From: an uncultured Coriobacteriaceae bacterium
Lineage (GTDB): Bacteria; Actinomycetota; Coriobacteriia; Coriobacteriales; Atopobiaceae
Reading direction: 5' to 3'
NCBI GenBank assembly: GCA_902772085.1
Contig: CACXZL010000251.1
Span: 1-6,707, forward strand
Length of the DNA stretch: 6,707 nt
Shown here in pieces: positions 1 to 4,618 of this stretch. The notes beneath the pieces were generated by a model. That model was given only the letters and a program-made list of their open reading frames with translations. It ran no database searches and was not told where the DNA came from. The position numbers and the translations under genes are program-made. How positions within the stretch are numbered: the first letter of the stretch is position 1; every line of letters begins with the position of its first letter.

Positions 1-1274
1 CTCACGGGTACCTGCACCTGCTCGTGCGTATCCATCTGACGCAGAGTTACCACCCCTGCCGCCACTTCGTCGGAGCCCAAAACCACACAAACGCGTGCGT
101 CTAGCTTGTCTGCCTGCTTGAACTGACTCTTGAGCGAACGACCTTGATAGTCAGCCTCAGTACGTATACCGGCGTTTCGAAGGGCAAGCACTACGCCAAA
201 GACCGCCGAACGCACATCTGGCGTGCACGCCACATACACGCAACTCGGCTCGCTCCCACCCAGATCCACGCCCTGAGCTTGCAAGGCGAGGGCGATACGC
301 TCGAAGCCCACGGCAAATCCAAGACCAGGAGTTGGCTTGCCACCTTCAAGCTCCATCAAGCCATCGTAACGACCACCCCCGCCGATGGCGCCTACTCCCG
401 CACCCTCAACTTCTACCTCAAAGACGGTGCGCGTATAGTAGTCGAGGCCGCGTACCAACGTGGGATCCTCTACGTATCGCACACCCGCCTCATCCAGATA
501 GCGCTTGACTTGCCCGTAGTGAGCGGCGCACTCCTCGCAGAGGTGATCTGGCGCCAACGGAGCGTCGCTCATCACCTCACGGCAGTGCGCATTCTTGCAA
601 TCAAAGGCGCGCAACGGGTTGAGCTCAGCACGCTCGAGGCAGTCGGCACACATCTCCTCCCGGTGATCGAGGATGAACTCGCGTACTCTTTCGCGATATG
701 CCGGGCGACACGTCGCATCGCCCATGGAGTTTATAACGAGTTTGAGGGATTCCGGAGCAAAGCCAAGTCTCTCAAAGAAACTCATCAGCATGATGATGCA
801 TTCTGCATCCGCAGCGGGATCTGGAGCGCCCAACCACTCCACTCCCACTTGGTGGAACTGACGCAAACGCCCCTTCTGCGGACGCTCCCCACGAAACATA
901 GGGCCAGCGTACCAAAGCTTCGCGGGAGCACCGCCCTGTGGCACGAAGTTGTTTTGCACTGCCGCACGTACGACGCCTGCCGTACCTTCAGGGCGCAACG
1001 CCAACCGCTGCTTTGCCTTGAGTCCTGCCTCGCTGCCCTTCTGAAGCAGGTTCTCTACGAGCGCGCCGGAAAAGACGCGAAACATCTCCTTGCGCACTAC
1101 GTCAGTTGACTCTCCTATGCCATGTACAAATGTCGCAACTTGCTCAATCGCCGGCGTCTCTATCATGTCGAAGCCATAGGCGCCGAAGACTTCGCGCGCT
1201 ACGTCGGTCATATGCTGCCAAGCGCGCATATAGCTGCCATACAAATCCTCGGTCCCCTGAACCCGCTGTGCCAT
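1..1274 (-). CDS. hisS: Histidyl-tRNA synthetase (HisRS), C-terminus cut by window edge
   Basis: Class II aminoacyl-tRNA synthetase that charges tRNA-His with histidine in the cytoplasm. My own reverse-strand translation gives 424 uninterrupted residues. Landmarks are LRPEGTAG (residues 93-100), motif 2 with YAGPMFRGERPQKG (122-135) and the FRxE arginine R128, the HisA loop LVRGLDYYT (273-281) with the expected catalytic arginine R275, the glycine-rich GGGGRYDGL (298-306), and motif 3 GLGFAVGFERI (317-327). The C-terminal anticodon-binding domain covers about 345-424. HisRS is usually 420-440 residues, so only a short tail should be missing. There are two oddities. The segment before LRPEGTAG (about 68-90) is longer than the usual short turn. 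The insertion domain carries CADC (209-212) and CEEC (246-249), which could bind a metal. The ATG at 1274 is supported by GAAAGG six bases upstream. The gene lies downstream of ilvE but has its own promoter. Confidence 0.97.
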   Translation of the reverse strand, partial: MAQRVQGTEDLYGSYMRAWQHMTDVAREVFGAYGFDMIETPAIEQVATFVHGIGESTDVVRKEMFRVFSGALVENLLQKGSEAGLKAKQRLALRPEGTAGVVRAAVQNNFVPQGGAPAKLWYAGPMFRGERPQKGRLRQFHQVGVEWLGAPDPAADAECIIMLMSFFERLGFAPESLKLVINSMGDATCRPAYRERVREFILDHREEMCADCLERAELNPLRAFDCKNAHCREVMSDAPLAPDHLCEECAAHYGQVKRYLDEAGVRYVEDPTLVRGLDYYTRTVFEVEVEGAGVGAIGGGGRYDGLMELEGGKPTPGLGFAVGFERIALALQAQGVDLGGSEPSCVYVACTPDVRSAVFGVVLALRNAGIRTEADYQGRSLKSQFKQADKLDARVCVVLGSDEVAAGVVTLRQMDTHEQVQVPV

Positions 1275-1280
1275 GATGAG

Positions 1281-1286
1281 CCTTTC
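1281..1286 (-). promoter_or_regulatory. Ribosome binding site of hisS
   Basis: GAAAGG on the minus strand, six bases before the ATG at 1272-1274. The same GAAAGG core precedes the SurA-N-like gene and the HPS-like gene, so it looks like the locally preferred form. Confidence 0.7.
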
Positions 1287-1307
1287 TCTTTTATTTGCAA
1301 TTTGTCT

Positions 1308-1313
1308 AGTATA
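1308..1313 (-). promoter_or_regulatory. Putative hisS promoter, -10 box
   Basis: TATACT on the minus strand (5 of 6 to TATAAT). Transcription would start about 27 bases before the hisS ATG. No TTGACA-like -35 stands at 16-18 bases; that position falls in the GC-rich second hairpin. The 5' leader is too short for a T-box or other riboswitch. The same hexamer occurs upstream of ilvE and of the HPS-like gene. Confidence 0.5.
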
Positions 1314-1316
1314 GCC

Positions 1317-1335
1317 AAAAAAGGCGCATCCGCCC
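1317..1335 (-). terminator. Small second terminator-like hairpin before hisS
   Basis: On the minus strand a 4-bp GC stem (GGCG / CGCC with a GATG loop, 1323-1334) is followed directly by six T residues (1317-1322). It lies about 30 bases past the main ilvE terminator and may act as a backup. The stem is short, so this is a weaker call than its neighbour. Confidence 0.45.
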
Positions 1336-1364
1336 ACGGAAGTGGAAGATATGCCGCATTGGCC

Positions 1365-1409
1365 AAAAAGAGACCGGCACCTGAGGACGTCGCCCCCACG
1401 TACCGGTCT
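1365..1409 (-). terminator. Intrinsic terminator of ilvE
   Basis: On the minus strand the arms AGACCGGTAC (1400-1409) and GTGCCGGTCT (1371-1380) form a 10-bp stem with one G-U pair. The enclosed bases pair further (TGGGGG with TCCTCA, two G-U pairs) after one G-G mismatch, giving a nearly continuous 16-pair hairpin. CTTTTT (1365-1370) follows at once. It starts about 37 bases past the ilvE stop codon and separates ilvE from hisS. Confidence 0.9.
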
Positions 1410-1446
1410 GCAAATTATGGGCAAAAGGGCGAGACCCCTCTGCTAT

Positions 1447-2481
1447 TTATGCGACTTTGACGACCCAGCCAAACTTGTCTTCGATCTCGCCGGACTGGAT
1501 GCCGGTAAGCGTCTCACGCAGCTTTGCCAGCACGGGACCCACGTGCTCCATACCCGCACCAAAGACATGCTCCACGCCCTGCTGATCCACGACCTTGCCC
1601 ACAGGGCTGATGACCGCCGCAGTACCACACATTCCACACTCCACGAACTGGTCGATCTCGTCAAAGCGCACCTGACGCTGCTCGACCTTCATCCCCAGCA
1701 TCTCCTCGGCCACTTGCACGAGCGAGCGGCGCGTGATGGAGGGCAGAATGGAATCGGTTGCAGACTGAGGAACCACCAGCGTACCGTCCTCCTTCACCAG
1801 CAGGAAGTTCGCGCCACCAGACTCCTCCACGTAGGTGTGGGTCTGAGGATCGAGGAACATATTGTCCGCGAAGCCCTCCTCATGGGCAAGAACGCTTGGA
1901 TAGAGGCTCATCGCGTAGTTCAGACCAGCTTTGATGTTTCCGGTCCCATGGGGCGCGGCACGATCATAGTCTGGCACCTTCAGTGCCACGGGCTGCACGC
2001 CACCCTTGTAATAAGGACCCACGGGAGTCACGAGGATGCGGAACTGATACTCAGTTGCCGGCTTCACGCCGATGACGTTGCCGGTCGCAATCATGAACGG
2101 ACGGATGTAGAGCGTCGCGCCGGAGCCAAAAGGTGGCACCCATGCGAGGTTTGCCTCCACGACCTTCTTTACCGCTGCCACAAAACGATCTTCGGGAAAT
2201 GCAGGCATGCAGATGCGACGCGCCGAATCAGCCATGCGCTGAGCGTTCATATCGGGGCGGAAGCATACGATCTCGCCATCTTTGGTCGTATATGCCTTGA
2301 GGCCTTCAAAAACCTCTTGGCAGTAGTGGAAGATACCTGCGCACTCACTGAGCTGCAGCGTATGATCCGGGGTGAGGATGTCTTCCCCCCAAGCGCCGTC
2401 TTTGTAGTTGCATACGTAGCTAAAGTCAGTAGGGGTATAGGCAAAGCTCAAGCTGCCCCAATCGATGTCTTTCTTTTCCAT
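1447..2481 (-). CDS. ilvE: Branched-chain amino acid aminotransferase, class IV PLP fold
   Basis: Transfers the amino group between glutamate and the 2-keto acids of leucine, isoleucine and valine; a cytoplasmic PLP enzyme. The 344 residues resemble the longer BCAT (type II) form. Signatures are EVFEGLKAY (56-64), RPDMNAQRM (75-83), the PLP lysine K184 in GTGNIKAGLNYA (179-190), YVEESGGANFLL (217-228) and CGTAAVISPVG (285-295). An ATG at 2508 would add nine residues. I reject it because AGGAGG lies inside that extension, eight bases before the ATG at 2481. The gene has its own promoter upstream and a strong terminator downstream, so it looks monocistronic. No leader-peptide attenuator or T-box is visible in the short 5' region. 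Nothing in the active site looks damaged. Confidence 0.96.
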   Translation of the reverse strand: MEKKDIDWGSLSFAYTPTDFSYVCNYKDGAWGEDILTPDHTLQLSECAGIFHYCQEVFEGLKAYTTKDGEIVCFRPDMNAQRMADSARRICMPAFPEDRFVAAVKKVVEANLAWVPPFGSGATLYIRPFMIATGNVIGVKPATEYQFRILVTPVGPYYKGGVQPVALKVPDYDRAAPHGTGNIKAGLNYAMSLYPSVLAHEEGFADNMFLDPQTHTYVEESGGANFLLVKEDGTLVVPQSATDSILPSITRRSLVQVAEEMLGMKVEQRQVRFDEIDQFVECGMCGTAAVISPVGKVVDQQGVEHVFGAGMEHVGPVLAKLRETLTGIQSGEIEDKFGWVVKVA

Positions 2482-2489
2482 GGCGTATT

Positions 2490-2495
2490 CCTCCT
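2490..2495 (-). promoter_or_regulatory. Ribosome binding site that decides the ilvE start
   Basis: Perfect AGGAGG on the minus strand with an eight-base spacer to the ATG at 2479-2481. It fixes the 344-residue start over the upstream in-frame ATG at 2508. Confidence 0.9.
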
Positions 2496-2520
2496 TGCGA
2501 TGGCCCATTCAAACATGCCC

Positions 2521-2526
2521 AGTATA
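2521..2526 (-). promoter_or_regulatory. Putative ilvE promoter, -10 box
   Basis: TATACT on the minus strand, about 40 bases before the ATG; expected transcript start near 2514 and a leader of roughly 33 bases. No good -35 is visible at 16-18 bases (CACAGT at 17). It lies downstream of the REP-like element, so ilvE transcription would start after that repeat. Confidence 0.5.
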
Positions 2527-2567
2527 GTCTTCGTTTATTTCGGACTGTGGAACAAATGAAAAACTGG

Positions 2568-2629
2568 CAGGGGACACAAGAGGACGTCCCCTTCGTGCCC
2601 TGTCTCGGACACAAAGGGGACGTCCCCTG
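2568..2629. repeat. REP/MITE-like palindromic element
   Basis: A 62-bp unit bounded by perfect 8-bp terminal inverted repeats, CAGGGGAC (2568-2575) and GTCCCCTG (2622-2629). Inside are two direct copies of a 21/22-bp unit (2572-2592 and 2607-2628) that begins GGACACAA and ends GGACGTCCCCT. The core is itself a palindrome, so the copies are also inverted: 2579-2600 pairs with 2607-2628 around a six-base loop with three imperfect positions, two of which become G-U on the minus strand. GGGGACAC / GTGTCCCC units of this kind are known as REP sequences associated with Y1 (RAYT-type) transposases in several phyla; membership here is inferred. No T-run follows closely (the nearest is T5 at 2559-2563), so it is not a standard terminator, though it could attenuate readthrough from the gene ending at 2651. 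Confidence 0.75.
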
Positions 2630-2650
2630 ATTCAATCTCTGAAAGAAACC

Positions 2651-3550
2651 TTACTGCTGCGCAAGCGTAAGGATATTGATAGAGCTCTTGGCATACAGGT
2701 CGCTCAGATAGTTCGTCACGGACTCGTAGTAAGCGCTCTGTGCCTCAGAGTACTTAGAGTATGCGTGCTGATAAGCTGCGTATGCCGCCTCATACGTTGC
2801 GCCATCCTTGGAAATCTGGTAATCGGCAAGTGCCTTGGCGAATTCGCCATCCTCGCTCTTCCATTTGTTGTTTTCGGCATCCCACTCGTCACTGGCCTTC
2901 TGACGAGCCTCTTCGCGGTTCTTCTGAATCTGATCGTCGGGGAGATTCTCGCCGGCCTCGTTCTTTGTAGCATACTCGGGCTCGGTGGGATACTCGGGCT
3001 CGGTAGCGCTCATCTCGCCACCAATCTGGTTTTGCAACTCGTGAATGCGATAGGAATCCCTCAGAAGATTCTTTACCGTCTCCACGTCAAGATTGTTGCT
3101 CGTGGCGATGGACTCGAAGTCAGGCGTCTGGCCAAGCGTCTGCTCGGCATAGTTGAGAAGATCCTCGTCGCTTGGGTTGATGCCACGACTCTCAGCCTCG
3201 GCAATGGCTATGGAGTTGCGGACTGCGTAGAGAATGTTGTCTGCACTTGGCACCTTGTAGTTGCCATCCTCACCCTTGGCAGATTCAAGGGAGGACGTCA
3301 TCTCGATGACCTGGCGTGCAGTGATGGACTTGCTTGAACCACCCTGCGTATAGGTGCCAACTACTGTGTTGAGCTCGTTCTCGGTCAGCGAGGTCTTGTT
3401 GAGCGCCGCGCCAGAACCGCCCAGCATAAACTTGCCGATGAGAATGCCTATCACGCAAGTTGCGACTGCAATGCCGATCCAGGCGCCCACGCCAAGATTC
3501 TGCAGGGCAGACTTCTTGGTGCCTTCTTCCGTAGTGATTTCCTCTGCCAT
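2651..3550 (-). CDS. Membrane-anchored SurA-N-like (foldase-type) protein without PPIase domain
   Basis: Function not established. The 299-residue product has a short charged N-terminus (1-20), one hydrophobic segment (about 22-43), then an extracytoplasmic part, so it should be a single-pass anchored protein. Residues about 75-177 resemble the SurA_N / trigger-factor C-type helical chaperone domain: SITARQVIEM, a helix ending in AEAESRGINPSDEDLLNYAEQTLG (117-140), then DFESIATSNNLDVETVK (144-160) and a final helix to about 177. The parvulin PPIase domain expected of PrsA/SurA is absent. Instead come a TEPEYP/TEPEYA repeat (183-194), a highly charged stretch (200-240) and a tyrosine- and alanine-rich, probably helical tail (250-290). 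The ATG is supported by GAAAGG eight bases upstream. The lack of a lipobox cysteine argues against a PrsA-type lipoprotein. The upstream gene is a Wzz-type envelope protein. The fold assignment is by eye from pattern only. Confidence 0.85.
   Translation of the reverse strand: MAEEITTEEGTKKSALQNLGVGAWIGIAVATCVIGILIGKFMLGGSGAALNKTSLTENELNTVVGTYTQGGSSKSITARQVIEMTSSLESAKGEDGNYKVPSADNILYAVRNSIAIAEAESRGINPSDEDLLNYAEQTLGQTPDFESIATSNNLDVETVKNLLRDSYRIHELQNQIGGEMSATEPEYPTEPEYATKNEAGENLPDDQIQKNREEARQKASDEWDAENNKWKSEDGEFAKALADYQISKDGATYEAAYAAYQHAYSKYSEAQSAYYESVTNYLSDLYAKSSINILTLAQQ
2972..3004. repeat. In-frame tandem repeat, 18-bp period
   Basis: ATACTCGGGCTCGGT occurs perfectly at 2972-2986 and 2990-3004. 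It encodes TEPEY twice (residues 183-187 and 189-193 of the SurA-N-like protein), a linker between the helical domain and the charged region. It looks like a recent six-codon duplication that could vary by slippage. Confidence 0.85.
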
Positions 3551-3558
3551 GTCATTTG

Positions 3559-3564
3559 CCTTTC
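3559..3564 (-). promoter_or_regulatory. Ribosome binding site of the SurA-N-like gene
   Basis: GAAAGG on the minus strand with an eight-base spacer to the ATG at 3548-3550. An ATG five bases upstream is out of frame. I could not place a convincing promoter in 3565-3700, although this stretch is AT-richer than its surroundings. Confidence 0.7.
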
Positions 3565-3703
3565 TCGTATCTCCCCCAATATATGAGGTTTCCTAAGGAC
3601 AGATATTGAGCAATGGTGCATTTTACTCTTATGCATAACGAGCGCGTTTGTTTCTTGAAATATCCCGTAGTTCAAACACAATTCTCTGAAAAACTTGAAG
3701 GAC

Positions 3704-3756
3704 GCAAAGCAAGCGACCTGTAGACGCCACCCATACCGGTGATGTCTGCAGGTCGC
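3704..3756 (-). terminator. Long imperfect hairpin, probable terminator of the Wzz-type gene
   Basis: The arms 3713-3731 and 3738-3756 pair over 19 positions around a six-base loop. The outer 8 bp (GCGACCTG / CAGGTCGC) are perfect, then AGAC / GTCT, then CACC / GGTG. On the minus strand it starts 23 bases past the stop codon and is followed by TTGCTTTGC (3704-3712), a weak U-rich tail. Pairing is slightly better on the plus strand because two mismatches become G-U, but no T-run follows there. It could instead be a stabilising or repeat-derived hairpin. Confidence 0.6.
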
Positions 3757-3779
3757 CGAGCGCTCTCATCTGCAACTTC

Positions 3780-4460
3780 TTACGATAATGCGGAGAAATG
3801 CCCCACCACAGGTACGCCCACAATGCCAGACGCTTGCTCGCCATCACGTACGCGCGTATCCAAAGCGCTTCTCAGAGCAGCCGCCACGAGCGCAAGCACG
3901 AAACCTGCTGCGGCACCTACGAGAGCTATCATAGCATGCCTTGGTCCAGACGGAAACAGTGGTACGTCCGCATCGTCCACAACGCTCACAGCTTGCGTGC
4001 CCATGACCTCAGTTGATACTTTTATAGCATCATTTACGATGGCATTAGCTACTTGGGCAGTAAGCTCAGGGTTCTTTCCCGTCACGGACAATGTGATAAC
4101 ACGCGTATCGCTACCACTGGAAACGTCGACTTTATAATCTAAGATGGTGCTAAGACCAAGTTGTTGTGCAACATCGGTTGCGACACGATTGGATTTCAAG
4201 ATAACCGTAATGTCAGAGGCCACCATCTGTGCCGTACGAAGATCGGTAGCAGACAGCGACTTCCTGCTGCTTTCGTTGTCCAGATCCTGCCGACCGTGAA
4301 CAAGTGCATACATGCTTGTAACTGCAGTATACTCGTTTGGCATAAGGTAGGAAACACCCAATGCTATAGAGCCTACCACAATCGTAGCCACAATCAAAAG
4401 AACGAAGTTCTTTCGAAAGAGCTCAGCGAGATCAATCTCTACTACGCCCTCTTCTTCCAC
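3780..4460 (-). CDS. Wzz/CpsC-family polysaccharide chain-length / co-polymerase protein
   Basis: Inner-membrane protein of the polysaccharide co-polymerase family (Wzz, YveK, CpsC), which sets chain length or activates a tyrosine kinase in capsule or exopolysaccharide export. The 226 residues show the family layout: short cytoplasmic N-terminus (EIDLAELFRKN), TM1 about 19-40, an extracytoplasmic loop with PNEYTA after TM1 (41-46) and a helical part about 70-155, the proline-rich DADVPLFPSGPRH (163-175), TM2 about 176-197, and a short cytoplasmic tail with VGVPVVGHF (214-222). The length matches Gram-positive CpsC-type adaptors. It starts at GTG, supported by AAAGGAAGG eight bases upstream. 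No CpsD-type kinase, glycosyltransferase or flippase follows; the next gene on the strand is the SurA-N-like protein after a hairpin. It is therefore either an orphan or one end of a locus; the region to the right is on the plus strand, so it begins its own transcript. Confidence 0.9.
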   Translation of the reverse strand: MEEEGVVEIDLAELFRKNFVLLIVATIVVGSIALGVSYLMPNEYTAVTSMYALVHGRQDLDNESSRKSLSATDLRTAQMVASDITVILKSNRVATDVAQQLGLSTILDYKVDVSSGSDTRVITLSVTGKNPELTAQVANAIVNDAIKVSTEVMGTQAVSVVDDADVPLFPSGPRHAMIALVGAAAGFVLALVAAALRSALDTRVRDGEQASGIVGVPVVGHFSALS

Positions 4461-4468
4461 GTAACTAG

Positions 4469-4477
4469 CCTTCCTTT
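4469..4477 (-). promoter_or_regulatory. Ribosome binding site deciding the GTG start of the Wzz-type gene
   Basis: AAAGGAAGG on the minus strand with eight bases to the GTG at 4458-4460. No ATG in frame nearby has a comparable site, so the GTG start is preferred. Confidence 0.75.
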
Positions 4478-4498
4478 GAAGCCGATATTGCGATGTAT

Positions 4499-4512
4499 GA
4501 TTGTAAACAATC
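4499..4512. promoter_or_regulatory. Perfect 14-bp palindrome, candidate operator
   Basis: GATTGTAAACAATC: two 6-bp half-sites with a 2-bp centre, lying 39 bases before the Wzz-type GTG and 107 bases before the HPS-like ATG. Symmetry and position fit a dimeric repressor site in a divergent promoter region. I cannot name the regulator. The minus strand also reads TACAAT here, so it may overlap a -10 box. Confidence 0.45.
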
Positions 4513-4537
4513 TTTTTGCAAAACTACCAAGTCCACA

Positions 4538-4565
4538 AATATACTCCAAAAGCTACATATGACCA
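4538..4565 (-). promoter_or_regulatory. Candidate promoter of the Wzz-type gene
   Basis: On the minus strand TGGTCA (4560-4565, 4 of 6 to TTGACA) and TATATT (4538-4543, 5 of 6 to TATAAT) stand 16 bases apart. Transcription would start near 4531, leaving a leader of about 70 bases that contains the GATTGT palindrome, so a bound repressor would act as a roadblock. Other -10-like hexamers exist nearby, so the choice is uncertain. Confidence 0.4.
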
Positions 4566-4573
4566 TAGGCAGT

Positions 4574-4582
4574 TGTTATACT
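4574..4582 (+). promoter_or_regulatory. Extended -10 promoter of the HPS-like gene
   Basis: TGTTATACT is an extended -10 (TGn followed by TATACT), which can work without a good -35; the -35 position reads TACATA, a poor match. The expected start is near 4589, with a 30-base leader. On the opposite strand the overlapping bases read TATAAC (4575-4580), so the site is partly symmetrical. Confidence 0.6.
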
Positions 4583-4606
4583 AGAAGACACCGCAATTCT
4601 CGACAC

Positions 4607-4612
4607 GAAAGG
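4607..4612 (+). promoter_or_regulatory. Ribosome binding site deciding the HPS-like start
   Basis: GAAAGG with six bases to the ATG at 4619-4621. It selects this ATG over an in-frame ATG at 4493, which lies upstream of the predicted transcript start. Confidence 0.8.
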
Positions 4613-4618
4613 CATCCC

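Noticed and set aside
144..1109. 321-codon plus-strand open frame opposite hisS
   Set aside because: It is antisense to an intact HisRS with all class II motifs. The translation has no domain pattern, and I see no ribosome binding site that would support it.
1275..1300. T-box or amino-acid leader for hisS or ilvE
   Set aside because: Predicted leaders are only about 26-33 bases. No T-box sequence, specifier stem or His/Leu-rich leader peptide is present.
2482..2508. Longer ilvE start at the ATG ending at 2508
   Set aside because: The perfect AGGAGG at 2490-2495 would lie inside the coding region and is correctly placed for the ATG at 2481.
1342..2559. 405-codon plus-strand open frame spanning the whole of ilvE
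   Set aside because: It is a mirror of the ilvE codons: histidine- and leucine-rich with no recognisable family. It also runs through the ilvE terminator and promoter, so it is a reading-frame shadow.
2568..2629. CRISPR array
   Set aside because: There are only two repeat copies, which are palindromic to each other with a 14-base gap, and no spacers or cas genes. The terminal inverted repeats fit a REP/MITE element better.
2765..3337. Hydrophobic 190-codon plus-strand frame that looks like a membrane protein
   Set aside because: It lies opposite a charged, Glu/Lys-rich gene. Antisense codons of Glu, Asp, Lys and Asn become Leu, Val, Phe and Ile, so the hydrophobicity is expected by chance.
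4493..4618. N-terminal extension of the HPS-like gene from the ATG at 4493
   Set aside because: The extra 42 residues are basic and unlike the family, lie upstream of the extended -10 promoter, and lack a ribosome binding site. MQLQV at 4619 matches the usual family N-terminus.
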